Notes under the pieces: model-generated
What the model was told of the DNA's origin: nothing
The model's database searches: none
Seen by the model: only the letters and a program-made list of their open reading frames with translations
From: Hahella sp. KA22
GTDB taxonomy: Bacteria > Pseudomonadota > Gammaproteobacteria > Pseudomonadales > Oleiphilaceae
Length of the DNA: 64,000 nucleotides
Direction of reading: 5' to 3'
NCBI RefSeq assembly: GCF_004135205.1
Contig: NZ_CP035490.1
Location: 6,501,501 to 6,565,500 of the forward strand
Shown here: one piece after another, positions 23,909-34,144 of the stretch
How the letters are laid out: each line of letters starts with the position of its first letter
Numbering within the stretch: position 1 is the stretch's first letter
Position numbers and translations under genes: made by a program

Positions 23909-24704
23909 GCGCCACCTCGGTCATTTCCATTGTGCCCAGATTGACCGCGCGCAGGGTTCCTCCCCATACGCACCCCGTATCCAACGCCACAAACCGGGGC
24001 CGCCCGGTATGTCCTTGCAAAGCCGCCCAGTGGCCAAACAGAATCGTCGTATCGTCTTGCCTTGGATAGCTAAACCAGGGCGCATATCCCGGCGGGGCGG
24101 TTTCAATTTTCTCTTTGTGCTTAAACTCAAGACCGCCTTCTGCATCCAGAAAGCGCATGCGCGTGAAATAGTTGGTAATGCAACGTAAACGCTCCAGCCC
24201 TGTCAGGTCATCCCGCCAGCTGGCCGGTTCATTACCGTACATATTTTGAAAGTAGGTCTTGGCGTCAGGGCCAAGCAATGCCTGTTGCAACTCCTCCGCC
24301 AAGGTTAACGCCTGGGCGACGCTCCATTGTGGCGGTAGTCCGGCATGGCTCATAAAAATATCGCGGCCGGAATCATAGTATGCAAGCGGATGGCGCAGTA
24401 ACCATTGCATCAGCTCCTCGCAGTCCGGCGCTTGCAGGATGCTTTGGAAGGTGTCTTTACGTTTTAGCTTTTCACCACCGTAATACACCGCCAGGGCATG
24501 CAGGTCGTGATTGCCAAGCACGCTAAGCGCGCTGTCGCCCAGGCTTTTAATGTAGCGCAGACATTCCAGGGACTGCGGCCCCCGGTTGATCAGGTCCCCC
24601 GCAAACCAGAGTGAATCCACTGCGGGATCAAAACTCAACTTATCCAGTAAGCGTAGTAAGGGCTCATAACAGCCCTGTATGTCTCCGATCGCATAGATCG
24701 CCAT
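23901..24704 (-). CDS. apaH: Diadenosine tetraphosphatase ApaH
   Basis: This 267-residue symmetrical Ap4A hydrolase cleaves Ap4A to two ADP and can also act on NpnN RNA caps. The calcineurin-type metal motifs GDIQG (7-11), GDLINRGP (36-43) and GNHD (64-67) are intact, and the later His in MSHAGLPP completes the site. It lies directly downstream of apaG, the usual order, and overlaps the DUF423 gene. Confidence 0.94.
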   Translation of the reverse strand: MAIYAIGDIQGCYEPLLRLLDKLSFDPAVDSLWFAGDLINRGPQSLECLRYIKSLGDSALSVLGNHDLHALAVYYGGEKLKRKDTFQSILQAPDCEELMQWLLRHPLAYYDSGRDIFMSHAGLPPQWSVAQALTLAEELQQALLGPDAKTYFQNMYGNEPASWRDDLTGLERLRCITNYFTRMRFLDAEGGLEFKHKEKIETAPPGYAPWFSYPRQDDTTILFGHWAALQGHTGRPRFVALDTGCVWGGTLRAVNLGTMEMTEVAHA

Positions 24705-24765
24705 AACCAGGAGTCACATCTTTGTCGTTAGGTTTAAGAATGCCCTTCGAACGGCGCGAAAGCGC

Positions 24766-25149
24766 CTAATGCAGAACGCGGGGCGCGGCGAGTATAAAAC
24801 GGGGAATCTCCGCGTTGAACAGATGGCCATCGTCAGCCAGCATCTCGTAATGCCCTTCCATCGCGCCAACTTCCGTATCCAATACGCAGCCGCTGGAATA
24901 TTCATAGCTCGCGCCGGGTTGAATCACCGGCTGCTGCCCCACCACACCATCGCCGGTAACCTCCTGCTCCTTGTTGTCGCCGTCAATGATCAGCCAGCGC
25001 CGCCGCAAAAGCTGCGCCGCACGCTCGCCTTCATTAAGGATAGTGATGTGATAGGCGAACACAAAGCGGTTATTGTCCGGGTCCGATTGTGACGCGATAA
25101 ACTGCGTGCGGACAGTTACCCGAATATCATACAAAGACGTCTCACTCAT
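24766..25149 (-). CDS. apaG: ApaG
   Basis: The 127-residue protein has a fibronectin-III-like fold. Motifs include FAYHITILNEG, LLRRRWLIIDGDN, VTGDGVVGQQPVIQPGASYEYSSG and MEGHYEML, all typical of ApaG, a small protein of uncertain function linked to cobalt/magnesium sensitivity. It lies in the conserved ksgA-apaG-apaH order, 48 bases after ksgA and 61 before apaH. Confidence 0.93.
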   Translation of the reverse strand: MSETSLYDIRVTVRTQFIASQSDPDNNRFVFAYHITILNEGERAAQLLRRRWLIIDGDNKEQEVTGDGVVGQQPVIQPGASYEYSSGCVLDTEVGAMEGHYEMLADDGHLFNAEIPRFILAAPRVLH

Positions 25150-25197
25150 CTGCCTGGTCCCTTATGCTCAGCGGATTACACGCTGGCGCTGATATTC

Positions 25198-26019
25198 TTA
25201 TGATTCGTTTTCCAGCGGGTGATCATATACATAGTCCGCGATTCTCACAAACTCAGGCAGACCCAGTCGTTCCGGCCGAATTTGAGGGTCAATGTCCAGT
25301 GATTGCAGCGCCTCTACGGTAATCAACTGCTTGAGCGTATTGCGCAGCGTTTTACGGCGCATTGCGAACGCTTGACGCACTACCATGGCGAACGTACTGA
25401 CATCCTTGCAGGAGACAGGGGGCTCCGTGTAGGGCGTCAGCCGGACTATGGCCGACCAGACTTTGGGCGCAGGCTGAAAAGCGCCGGGGCCGACATTAAA
25501 CAGAGATTCCACCTTGCAGTGGTACTGCGCCATCACGCCCAAGCGGCCATAAGCATCATCGCCAGGCTTCGCCGCCAGACGGTCCACTACTTCCTTCTGC
25601 AGCATGAAGTACATATCCTGCACCAGCTCGCGAAAAGTCAGCAGATGAAAAATAAGGGGAGTGGAAATGTTGTACGGCAGATTGCCCACCAAACGCATTG
25701 GTCGTTCCGGCGTGGCCAGTTGCGTGAAGTCGAATTTCAGCGCATCGGCCTCAATGACATTGAACTGCGGATAATTAAAAAACTTTGTACGCAGAATGGG
25801 CGTCAGGTCTCGGTCCAGCTCCACCGCGGTCACAGAGCCGCCGCTTTTCAGCAGCTCTTCCGTCAATGCGCCAAGCCCCGGCCCGATTTCCACCAGATTC
25901 TGATCTGGTTTGGGATTAATGGACCGCACGATGCGGTCAATGACGCCCTGATCATGCAGGAAGTTCTGCCCAAAACGCTTTCGCGCCTGATGCCCGATGT
26001 TCTCGTTATGCCTTCCCAT
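25198..26019 (-). CDS. ksgA: 16S rRNA dimethyladenosine transferase KsgA (RsmA)
   Basis: This 273-residue enzyme dimethylates A1518 and A1519 of 16S rRNA with S-adenosylmethionine. The start [11 protein letters not shown], the SAM motif [10 protein letters not shown] (43-52) and the catalytic NLPYNIS (113-119) are all present. ATG 26019 has GGGGAAG upstream and the family length; the open frame extends to 26184 inside pdxA. The start overlaps the pdxA end by 14 bases, so translation is probably coupled. Confidence 0.95.
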   Translation of the reverse strand: MGRHNENIGHQARKRFGQNFLHDQGVIDRIVRSINPKPDQNLVEIGPGLGALTEELLKSGGSVTAVELDRDLTPILRTKFFNYPQFNVIEADALKFDFTQLATPERPMRLVGNLPYNISTPLIFHLLTFRELVQDMYFMLQKEVVDRLAAKPGDDAYGRLGVMAQYHCKVESLFNVGPGAFQPAPKVWSAIVRLTPYTEPPVSCKDVSTFAMVVRQAFAMRRKTLRNTLKQLITVEALQSLDIDPQIRPERLGLPEFVRIADYVYDHPLENES

Positions 26020-27010
26020 GAATGCTTCCCCGACTGCGCTCAACCATATTAATTGCGTATTCCAAAGCGGTTTCCAGACTGCCGCCGTCCGCCTTACCCG
26101 TCCCGGCAAGATCCAGCGCGGTGCCGTGATCAACGGAAGTACGGATAAAGGGCAGGCCCAGCGTAATGTTCGCGGCGCGCCCAAAGCCCTGGTACTTCAA
26201 CACCGGCAACCCCTGATCGTGATACATAGCCAGCACGGCGTCGCCCGTCTCCAGGACTTTGGGCGTAAACAGCGTGTCCGCCGGCAACGGGCCAATGAGA
26301 TTCATCCCCTGGCCGCGTAAACGCTCCAGCGCGGGCTGGATAATGTCAATTTCCTCGCGTCCCATATGGCCGCCCTCCCCCGCATGGGGATTAAGCCCCG
26401 CCACAATAATGCGCGGATCAGCAATGCCGAATTTGTATCGCAGATCTTTATGCAGGACGGTGATCACCCGCTCCAGGCGCTCATCAGTGATGCTGCGGGC
26501 GACCTGCGACAGTGGCAGATGTGTTGTGACCAGCGCCACTTTCATGGCGTCCGAGGCCAGCATCATCACTACTTGCGACACATTGCTGAGCTGCTGCAAA
26601 TACTCGGTATGCCCGGAAAAGGCGACGCCTGCGTCATTGATTACGCCCTTATGCACCGGCGCCGTGACCATGGCGTCAAACTCCCGCTGCAGACAGCCAG
26701 TAATAGCCCGACGCAGGGTATTCAACACATATTGGGAGTTGGCGGGATTCAGTTCGCCTTGAGTGACTGGCGCGCCGCAGGATACGGGCAACACCAACAC
26801 CGATCCCGGCTGACGGGCATGAGGCGGGCTATCATCCCCTGGCGAGTAGATTGTCACTTGTAGCGGAAGCCCCAGGCTTTCAGCCCGTTTGAGCAGCACT
26901 TCCGGGTCACACACAAACACCAAATCGGCCGGCCAGCACTTTTGCGCCAGGGTGACGCAAATATCCGGCCCGATGCCCGCCGGTTCTCCCGGGGTGATCG
27001 CTATTTTCAA
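26006..27010 (-). CDS. pdxA: 4-hydroxythreonine-4-phosphate dehydrogenase PdxA
   Basis: The 334-residue NAD-dependent enzyme of pyridoxal phosphate synthesis begins [12 protein letters not shown] and carries [18 protein letters not shown]-type and [13 protein letters not shown] motifs, with metal His residues in HTEYL, NPHAG and MYHDQG. The start codon is TTG, supported by CAGGAG seven bases upstream and by the family N-terminus; no in-frame ATG or GTG is as well placed. It lies between surA and ksgA, the classical order. Confidence 0.94.
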   Translation of the reverse strand: MKIAITPGEPAGIGPDICVTLAQKCWPADLVFVCDPEVLLKRAESLGLPLQVTIYSPGDDSPPHARQPGSVLVLPVSCGAPVTQGELNPANSQYVLNTLRRAITGCLQREFDAMVTAPVHKGVINDAGVAFSGHTEYLQQLSNVSQVVMMLASDAMKVALVTTHLPLSQVARSITDERLERVITVLHKDLRYKFGIADPRIIVAGLNPHAGEGGHMGREEIDIIQPALERLRGQGMNLIGPLPADTLFTPKVLETGDAVLAMYHDQGLPVLKYQGFGRAANITLGLPFIRTSVDHGTALDLAGTGKADGGSLETALEYAINMVERSRGSIHGKA

Positions 27011-27075
27011 CGTCTGGCTCCTGTCCGTCGCCGTCAGTAGCGCTTCCCAGGAAGAGGAAGCGCAGGGTCAATGTG

Positions 27076-28380
27076 TTAAAGCTTGAGTTGAACGAACGCT
27101 TCGTCGCGAATTTCATTCAACCAGTTCTGCAACTCTTCTTCATACTTACGACGATGCAGCACCTGTCTGGCCTGACTCGCCATCAGCCGGTCGCCGATAT
27201 CCGCCTCGCGACGATCCTGCACCTGCAGGATGTGCCAACCAAAAGTGCTCTGGAACGGCTTACTGACAGCGCCGACCGTGGTTTCCCGCATCATCTGATC
27301 AAACTCAGGCACCATGTCGCCAGGGCTCACCCAGTCCAGGCTGCCGCCAGCGGCTGCGCTGACAGCGTCGTCGGAATAGGCCTTGGCCAGTTCAGCGAAG
27401 TCTTCGCCTGCCTGCACTTTGTCATAGATTTCTTCAATCAGCTTTTTCGCAGCGATGTCGTCGCGTAACTCATTTTGCTGCACCAGAATATGCCTGACCT
27501 TGGACTGCTCAACCACTTTGCTGGCGCCGCCGCGCTTTTCCAGCATAGAAACGAAATGCACGCCACTGCTGTTGCGAATGGGTTCCGAAGTCTGGCCTGG
27601 AGCCAGTTTGGGAGCGACGTCGGCAAACAGGGACGGCACCTGATCCGGCTTACGCCATCCCAGATCGCCCCCCTCTGTGGCGGTCGATGCGTCGGAATAA
27701 GTGATCGCCAGTTGTTTAAAATCCACGCCTTGGTCAAGCTGACTGAGGATCTTCTCGACCTTGCTCTCCGCCTCTTTACGCTGAGCCTCAGACGCGTTTT
27801 CCGACAAGGCGATCAGGATATGGGCCAGGTGATATTCTTCCGCGCGCTGCTGTTTGGCGGAAGCGGACTTAAGAAAATCGTTCACCTCTTTCTCTGTCAC
27901 TCGAACCCGGCTGTCCACACTGCGCTGTTGAACGCGGGAGATGATCATTTCACGGCGGATCTGCTCACGGGCGTTTTGATAGGTCACGCCTTCTTCACTC
28001 AGCGCCTGCTGGAACTGGTCCAAGGTCATGCCGTTCTGCTTGGCGATATTCTGCATGGTCTGGTTCAGTTGTGAATCGCTGATCCGGATGCCTCCGCGGT
28101 CCGCCATCTGCATCTGGATGCTTTCCAGCACCAGCTGATCCAGCACTTTCTCCTGCAATACTGACTCAGGCGGCAGGGAGGTCTTTTGTTGACGTAACTT
28201 GTCTTTGATGCGACTGGCGCGGTCTTGCAGCTCGGAGTACAGCACGATGTCATCGTTAACTACCGCCACTACGCGATCAAGCTCCTGCACCTGAGCGTGG
28301 ACCAAGCATCCCTGGAGCAGTAACAGCGCGCCCAGCGCGTTGAGTATGGCGGATCTGAAATTATGTCTTAGCGTTTTCAT
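27076..28380 (-). CDS. surA: Periplasmic chaperone/PPIase SurA
   Basis: This 434-residue protein folds outer-membrane proteins in the periplasm. The signal peptide ends near LVHA. An N-terminal chaperone domain (about 25-165) is followed by two parvulin domains: HILIALSE to SGVHFVSMLEKR, and VRHILVQQN to GWHILQVQDRR. A short C-terminal helix follows. ATG 28380 has AGGG upstream; the frame is open to 28419. It is adjacent to lptD, whose product it helps assemble. Confidence 0.94.
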   Translation of the reverse strand: MKTLRHNFRSAILNALGALLLLQGCLVHAQVQELDRVVAVVNDDIVLYSELQDRASRIKDKLRQQKTSLPPESVLQEKVLDQLVLESIQMQMADRGGIRISDSQLNQTMQNIAKQNGMTLDQFQQALSEEGVTYQNAREQIRREMIISRVQQRSVDSRVRVTEKEVNDFLKSASAKQQRAEEYHLAHILIALSENASEAQRKEAESKVEKILSQLDQGVDFKQLAITYSDASTATEGGDLGWRKPDQVPSLFADVAPKLAPGQTSEPIRNSSGVHFVSMLEKRGGASKVVEQSKVRHILVQQNELRDDIAAKKLIEEIYDKVQAGEDFAELAKAYSDDAVSAAAGGSLDWVSPGDMVPEFDQMMRETTVGAVSKPFQSTFGWHILQVQDRREADIGDRLMASQARQVLHRRKYEEELQNWLNEIRDEAFVQLKL

Positions 28381-28472
28381 GAAACCCTGTATATCTGAAT
28401 AAAACTGTACTTTGATCAACTCTGTTCATCGCCGTCCGTCACTACGGCGGAAGATAGACCCGCAATGCGGTC

Positions 28473-30866
28473 CTACCATTGATAACGCTCCGTGCGGTAG
28501 GTTTCGCGCTCGTTGAAGTTGCGCATTTCCTTGGCCATCACATCTTCGAAGCGGCTGCCTATGTTACCCAGGCCGCGCAATTGGAAGCGCAGAAAGACGC
28601 CATGATCCAGCTCGCTGTTTTCGGTATCGTCCGCATCTTTCAGGAAGCTTCTGGCGATAACCTGAAAGCGCCAGCAGCAGTCGTTGTATTCTACACCGGC
28701 CATAGTACCGATGGTACGGTGATTGACCAGGTCAAAAAACCAGCGACCCAACACGCTGACGGAATCGGTCACCGGGAAAAGCACCGACACATCCGTCTGC
28801 TCCAGATCGTTATGGGTGTATCTGTGGCTCAGGTTGAGCAGCTTGCGATATTCCGGATCATGGAACGCCAACGTGGTGGCGCCTTTCTCGGTTTGACGCT
28901 CCTGCCAGTCCCACAGCCCTTCCACTTTGAAATCTAATCTGTCGGTCGGACGCCAGACCAATTCACCCGCCCAGGGCGATTCACTTTCACCGCTGAGTCC
29001 CTCCGTCCCCAGGCCGACTTGCTGGTCCTCATAGTAGAAGATCTGACCGACGCTGGCGCGGAGGCGCTCGGCGCCGGTGGCGCGGTCGTTGAAACGCGAG
29101 GTGACGCCCAGAGTTAGACGATTGTTATCGCCGACGCGGTCGCCGCCGACAAAACGGTCGTCTTTATAGAGCTGGGAATAACTGAACGTCGCTACGGAGG
29201 TGTCGAAGTCAGGAATATCGTCCTGATCCTGCTCTGGGGAGTAAACATAAAACAAACGTGGCTCAAGGCTCTGGTTGTACTCATCGCCAAACAAGCTCAG
29301 CGTACGATCGAAATACATGCCCGCATCCAGGCTGTAAAAAGGCACGGTGCGGCTGATGGACTCATCCAGCCCGTCAGCGCGCTGCTCCAGCTGATAATCA
29401 GTGTGATCAAGACGCAGTTTGGGCGTCAGGTAGCCCCAGGTTGTTGACAGAGGTAGCTTGAGACTCGGTTGCGTACGCCAGCGGGCGCCCACTACCTGTT
29501 GATCCTTGGCCGGATCGAGGTTTTCGTCGTCACGCCAGAAATAGGTGAACTCCGACTCCAGGCCAAACGCCACCGGATCAAAGTCGCGCGCCCATCCAAA
29601 GCTCAACTGCGGCAACAGCATATAAGGGCGGTCGTTATCCACGATATCATCGTCGACAGTCTGATAGCCCTGCACGTGGCTCTTGAAGCTGTATCCGCCG
29701 CCCAGATAAGCGACATCCCAGGAACGCTTGATATGGGTTTCCTGTTGAATCTCCAGAGTGCGGTTCAGGTCGTTGAGATAGTCCTTGTCGCTCACCACGT
29801 TGTAATCGATAGTGGAGCGCCAGTTCTCACTCACGTCATAACGGTTGGTGAAGTCCAACGCCCAGCGGCGGCCGCGTTCGTCCGGGTTCTCTTTGCTGAA
29901 CTCGCTATCATGGGCGATATAGCCAAGACGCATTTCGCTGTACGTGTCTTCTGTCAGCCAACGTCCTTCCAGCTCAGACAGCAAGCCGCGACCGTGCATA
30001 TATAAAGGCGAATAGGTCGCGTCATAGTCAGGCGCCAGGTTGAAATAGTAAGGAATGCCGAAAGACATGCCCCGCCCGGTGTTCGATGTGCCAATGGTCG
30101 GATACAGGAAGCCGCTCTTACGGCGGTCATCGATGGGAAAGCGCAGATAGGGAAAATACATCACCGGGACGTCTTTGACCCGCAATGTCATGTGCTTGGC
30201 GGTCCCTTCACCTTGCTCACGATCCAGAATGATCTCGCTGGCGGCGATAGACCAGTCGTTATGCATCGGATCACAGGTGGTATAGCTGCCGTCTTCGATA
30301 CGCACCAGCTGAGCGTCGGCGCTGCTTATCCGCTCAGCATCGCCGCGGGCGTGGCGCTGGTGTATTAAGTAACTGGCGTCGGACAGGCTAAAGTCTTTGC
30401 TGTCCAGGTTGTAGCGGGCCGTATCCCCGTGCAGCAGCAGCCCGGGAGCCCGGGCGGCCTTCAAGCCCTGTAAATCCACCACATTGGTCTGGCGATCCAG
30501 CTCGACCTGATCCGCTTCCAGCCACCAGGCGCCTTGCTGAGCTTTGACATTGCCCTGCAGACGCATGGCGGATTCGCTGGGCGAGACCAGGGAGTCGGAA
30601 CGGGCCCTTAGCGCCTCGTTATCAGACTGAGTGGCAGTAGAAGGAGCATTGACGAAACCGTACTCCGGCTCAACATAGGTTCCTCTGCATTGAGGCTCTA
30701 ATGTCGTCATTTGCTGTGGGGTCAGGAACTCACGCATTCGCCAGTCCAGCATGGCCGCGGACTGCAGTGCGGAATCCGCACGCGAGGACCCTGTCGAAGC
30801 CATGCCGACCACTCCGGCGAGCATGTAACAATAGCCGGCGCGCAGACGCTTCCGCCCTTCCTTCAT
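28473..30866 (-). CDS. lptD: LPS-assembly protein LptD
   Basis: This protein of about 797 residues (from ATG 30866, AAGGGG upstream) is the outer-membrane LPS translocon. The N-terminus is a signal peptide, followed by a periplasmic OstA jellyroll (about 95-220; MRLQGNVKAQQGAWWLEADQVELDR) and a large C-terminal barrel. Cys residues occur near the mature N-terminus (QCRGTY), at TTCDP and as a pair in NDCCWRF, matching the conserved disulfide layout. It is first in the lptD-surA-pdxA-ksgA-apaG-apaH series. The divergent patatin gene begins 242 bases away. Confidence 0.94.
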   Translation of the reverse strand: MKEGRKRLRAGYCYMLAGVVGMASTGSSRADSALQSAAMLDWRMREFLTPQQMTTLEPQCRGTYVEPEYGFVNAPSTATQSDNEALRARSDSLVSPSESAMRLQGNVKAQQGAWWLEADQVELDRQTNVVDLQGLKAARAPGLLLHGDTARYNLDSKDFSLSDASYLIHQRHARGDAERISSADAQLVRIEDGSYTTCDPMHNDWSIAASEIILDREQGEGTAKHMTLRVKDVPVMYFPYLRFPIDDRRKSGFLYPTIGTSNTGRGMSFGIPYYFNLAPDYDATYSPLYMHGRGLLSELEGRWLTEDTYSEMRLGYIAHDSEFSKENPDERGRRWALDFTNRYDVSENWRSTIDYNVVSDKDYLNDLNRTLEIQQETHIKRSWDVAYLGGGYSFKSHVQGYQTVDDDIVDNDRPYMLLPQLSFGWARDFDPVAFGLESEFTYFWRDDENLDPAKDQQVVGARWRTQPSLKLPLSTTWGYLTPKLRLDHTDYQLEQRADGLDESISRTVPFYSLDAGMYFDRTLSLFGDEYNQSLEPRLFYVYSPEQDQDDIPDFDTSVATFSYSQLYKDDRFVGGDRVGDNNRLTLGVTSRFNDRATGAERLRASVGQIFYYEDQQVGLGTEGLSGESESPWAGELVWRPTDRLDFKVEGLWDWQERQTEKGATTLAFHDPEYRKLLNLSHRYTHNDLEQTDVSVLFPVTDSVSVLGRWFFDLVNHRTIGTMAGVEYNDCCWRFQVIARSFLKDADDTENSELDHGVFLRFQLRGLGNIGSRFEDVMAKEMRNFNERETYRTERYQW

Positions 30867-31108
30867 AAAACCCCTTGATTCATTTTTGGAAATGCCCGCC
30901 ACCCAACGATATCCCCCGATGACGGCAGCTGTAATTTGGAACCGGACATGATAGCGGCGCAGGCAACGTCAGTACAGCCGCAATATTCGGTAAGCCGGCG
31001 AGTATCGCGGCGTCCAACAAAACCTTAAAGATAGCATCCAGATGCATTGTGTTATGCTAATTTCTAAGCAACGGACAAAAACAAACAACCATACGTTTAG
31101 GGGGCGCT

Positions 31109-32248
31109 GTGTCTCAAACCTCACAAACCGCGGGCTTGGTGTTAACCGGCGGTGGAGCGCGAGCAGCTTATCAGGTAGGGGTATTGAAAGCCATTTCCGA
31201 TCAGTTACCGGATCTTCATTATCCGTTTCCGGTCATTTGCGGCACCTCCGCCGGCGGTATCAACGCGGTAGGCCTCGCCAGCAGCGGCGATATATTCCGG
31301 CATAGCGTCGAACGCCTGGAGAATTTGTGGAGTGAGTTACGCACTGAACAGGTGTATCGCTCCGACTTCTGGGGCATGGCCAAGCGTATGGGGCACTTTG
31401 TAAAGTCCTTTCTAAGCGGCGATGATAAAGAGATTCCCGCCTCCATGCTGGATAACGCCCCTCTACGCGACTTCCTTAACACGCATACTGACTTCAACCG
31501 TCTGCGGGAAGCCCTCGCCAGTCCAGAAGGCATTCGCGCCGTCTGTCTCACCGCCTGCGGCTATCGCAGTGGCCAAAGCGTCAGCTTTTTCGAGGCGCCG
31601 CCTGACGTCCAGGGCTGGCACTTGGGGCAACGGGTTGGCGTGCGTTGTGAGCTGGGAGTCGACCACCTGCTGGCGTCTGCAGCGATCCCGACTATTTTTC
31701 CTCCTGTGAAAATCAACCGCGAGTACTTTGGCGATGGCGTTGTCCGCAATATGGCGCCGCTTAGCCCGGCCGTGCATCTGGGATGTGACCGCATACTGGT
31801 CATCGGCGTCAGCGCCAACCGGGTCTGCGCGCCCGTGCGCCGCACTAGCGGCAAATATCCGTCTTTGGCGCAGATCATGGAACACATGCTGAACGGCGCA
31901 TTCATCGACACCATGGAGAATGACATCGACCGCGCCCTCATTATTAATCAGCTGTTAAAACTCGCTCCAGAGGAAAGCTTGCGCGAGGCCGGCATCAGCA
32001 TGCGTCCTTTGGAGATGCTGGTGATTTCCCCCAGCCAACCTATTGATGAAATCGCCGCCCGGCATGCAGGAGAGCTGCCGAAAGCAGTGCGCCAGTTTCT
32101 GGGCCAGGGCAAACCTAACCAGGAAGGCGGAGCCAGCCTCGCCAGCTACTTGCTGTTTGAAGGCCCGTTTATGCGGGACCTGATTAAACTCGGCTATCAG
32201 GACGCGCAGGCCCATGCCCGGCAGATAGAGAATTTTTTCAGTCAGTAA
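31109..32248 (+). CDS. Patatin-like phospholipase
   Basis: This 379-residue cytoplasmic protein starts at GTG 31109 with AGGGGG upstream. The oxyanion loop GGGARAAYQVGVL (about 14-26), nucleophile elbow GTSAG (Ser near 47) and the catalytic Asp in FGDGVVRN complete the Ser-Asp dyad of patatin lipases. It resembles the RssA/YchK-like bacterial group, with an unusually long C-terminal part. There is no signal peptide or secretion motif. It is divergent from lptD, which might hint at a lipid-related role, but the substrate is unknown. Confidence 0.87.
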   Translation: MSQTSQTAGLVLTGGGARAAYQVGVLKAISDQLPDLHYPFPVICGTSAGGINAVGLASSGDIFRHSVERLENLWSELRTEQVYRSDFWGMAKRMGHFVKSFLSGDDKEIPASMLDNAPLRDFLNTHTDFNRLREALASPEGIRAVCLTACGYRSGQSVSFFEAPPDVQGWHLGQRVGVRCELGVDHLLASAAIPTIFPPVKINREYFGDGVVRNMAPLSPAVHLGCDRILVIGVSANRVCAPVRRTSGKYPSLAQIMEHMLNGAFIDTMENDIDRALIINQLLKLAPEESLREAGISMRPLEMLVISPSQPIDEIAARHAGELPKAVRQFLGQGKPNQEGGASLASYLLFEGPFMRDLIKLGYQDAQAHARQIENFFSQ

Positions 32249-32348
32249 GCGCCGCCAGTTGCAGCCGCCCGGAAAAGCGGCATAATCTGGGGCCTTTGGC
32301 CTGCATGCCCGGTAGCAGTTGTACACCTTTAGAACTTCAAGAGATTCC

Positions 32349-33383
32349 ATGACCCAGCGTCCTGACCTAATCCGCCACTGGCTCGCCACCTACTTCGGCG
32401 ACGACCAGTTCGACGTCAGCTTTTTATCCGGCGACGCCAGTTTCAGACGTTACTTTCGCGTTACCCGCGAACAGCGCGTGTTTGTATTGATGGACGCCCC
32501 ACCGGCGCAGGAAGACTGCCGCCCATTCATCGCCATCGCCCGCAGCTGGCGCGCCAAAGGCATTCGGGTTCCTGAGATTTATGCGGAAAACCTCAAAGAC
32601 GGCTTTTTATTGTTGGAGGATTTTGGCGACAACTTGTTCGGAAGCGTCATAGCAGACGCGCCGGAGTTGCAGGTAGACCCATTGTATCGACAGGCGATTG
32701 ACGCCCTGCTTCCTATACAGAAAGCCGCCGACATACAGGGTTACGCGCTCCCCTCTTATGACGAAGCCATGCTGCGCTTTGAAATGAGCATATTCCGGGA
32801 GTGGCTACTGGAGAAAAAACTGGGCTTCAACCTCGACCCCACCGAAACGGAATACCTCGACCACTGCATGAATCGTCTGGTGGAAAGCGCTTTGGAGCAG
32901 CCAGTGGTGGTCACTCACCGCGACTATCACTCCCGCAACCTGCTTGTTTCCGAGGAGGGCGACCTAGGAATCATCGATTTTCAGGGCGCGGTCAAAGGCC
33001 CCCTGGCTTATGACCTGGCTTCACTGCTGAGAGATTGCTACGTTAAATGGCCCCGTGAAAACGTAGAGGCTTGGAGCCGTTATTATTACGAACAAGTCGA
33101 CCCCGCTTTATTAAATGGCGCGGACTTCGCCACCTTCACCCGCTGGTTTGACTGGATTGGCGTGCAACGTCACCTGAAAGCCGCTGGCATCTTCGCCCGC
33201 CTTTCGCTTCGAGACGGCAAACATGGCTACCTGGCCGATATCCCGCGCACGCTCAACTACATTATTGAGGTGGCGAGCAAATACGACGAGTTCACCGAAA
33301 TCAACGAATGGATCCAGGAGCGTCTGGTTCCCGCTGTCAGACTACTGGAAAGCAACCCGGAGGTTGTCCTATGCGCGCAATGA
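32349..33383 (+). CDS. amgK: Anomeric N-acetylmuramate/N-acetylglucosamine kinase AmgK
   Basis: This 344-residue aminoglycoside-phosphotransferase-fold kinase has the catalytic loop THRDYHSRN (189-197) and metal DFQG (210-213). The sequence and the overlapping downstream nucleotidyltransferase match AmgK of Pseudomonas, which makes MurNAc 1-phosphate in cell-wall recycling and bypasses fosfomycin-sensitive MurA. ATG 32349 has AAGAGA upstream. In Pseudomonas amgK-murU also lies next to lptD; here a patatin gene intervenes. Confidence 0.9.
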   Translation: MTQRPDLIRHWLATYFGDDQFDVSFLSGDASFRRYFRVTREQRVFVLMDAPPAQEDCRPFIAIARSWRAKGIRVPEIYAENLKDGFLLLEDFGDNLFGSVIADAPELQVDPLYRQAIDALLPIQKAADIQGYALPSYDEAMLRFEMSIFREWLLEKKLGFNLDPTETEYLDHCMNRLVESALEQPVVVTHRDYHSRNLLVSEEGDLGIIDFQGAVKGPLAYDLASLLRDCYVKWPRENVEAWSRYYYEQVDPALLNGADFATFTRWFDWIGVQRHLKAAGIFARLSLRDGKHGYLADIPRTLNYIIEVASKYDEFTEINEWIQERLVPAVRLLESNPEVVLCAQ

Positions 33384-34060
33384 TTCTAGCCGCAGGTCTC
33401 GGAACGCGCATGCGGCCATTGACCGAAAATCTACCCAAACCGCTGCTACAGGCGGGAGATAAGACCCTGATCGAGCACATTATCGAGGCGTTGAAGCGCG
33501 CCGGCGTCACTGAGCTCGTTATCAATCACGCCTGGCACGGAGATAAACTGGAGCAGTTTCTGGGTGACGGGGCCGGTTTTGGTGTAAGCATTCACTACTC
33601 CCCTGAGGGTTCGCCGCTGGAAACCGCCGGCGGCATCAAGAAAGCCTTACCGCTATTGGACGACGGCGCGGACACTCCATTCGTAGTGGTGAACGGCGAT
33701 ATATGGAGCAACTACAATTTTTCCGGCTTGGTTAACCGCCCGTTCGCCAGCGATGACCTTGCCCATCTGGTGCTGGTGGATAATCCTCCCCACAACCAAA
33801 CCGGCGATTTCCAACTCGGCGACGACGAGCGAGTTCTTCCCCGCGGCCCAAGCAAACTGACCTTTTCAGGCATAGGCGTATACCGCCCCAGCCTGTTCGC
33901 CAGCGTACCCAATGGCGTTTACCCATTGGCGCCCGTTCTGCGCGCGGCGATCGCCAAAGGCAAAGTCAGCGGAGAGCGTTTCAATGGGTTATGGTTTGAT
34001 ATCGGGACGCCAGACCGCCTGCAATGGCTGGATGAGCAGTTGACGAAGGCCGCCCTTTAA
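33371..34060 (+). CDS. murU: N-acetylmuramate alpha-1-phosphate uridylyltransferase MurU
   Basis: The 229-residue nucleotidyltransferase has the signature LAAGLGTRMRPLT (about 6-18), KPLLQAG and the NGDIWSNY metal site. It converts MurNAc 1-phosphate and UTP to UDP-MurNAc. ATG 33371 overlaps the amgK end by 13 bases, with GGAGG nine bases upstream, so the pair is translationally coupled. It lacks the C-terminal left-handed helix of GlmU, as expected for MurU. Confidence 0.91.
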   Translation: MRAMILAAGLGTRMRPLTENLPKPLLQAGDKTLIEHIIEALKRAGVTELVINHAWHGDKLEQFLGDGAGFGVSIHYSPEGSPLETAGGIKKALPLLDDGADTPFVVVNGDIWSNYNFSGLVNRPFASDDLAHLVLVDNPPHNQTGDFQLGDDERVLPRGPSKLTFSGIGVYRPSLFASVPNGVYPLAPVLRAAIAKGKVSGERFNGLWFDIGTPDRLQWLDEQLTKAAL

Positions 34061-34144
34061 CCGCATTCTGCACAAGCACTTTTAAAGGATTCATTCAGGC
34101 GCAGCTGTAAACGCCATAACCGCAATCACGCACAGGAGCGCACG

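Noticed and set aside
25303-26052. 249-codon plus-strand ORF opposite ksgA
   Set aside because: It is a shadow of ksgA, with no homology or start signal.
26020-26184. N-terminal extension of KsgA
   Set aside because: The 55 extra residues are the shadow of the pdxA 3' end; the family begins at MGRHNENIG with a good ribosome binding site.
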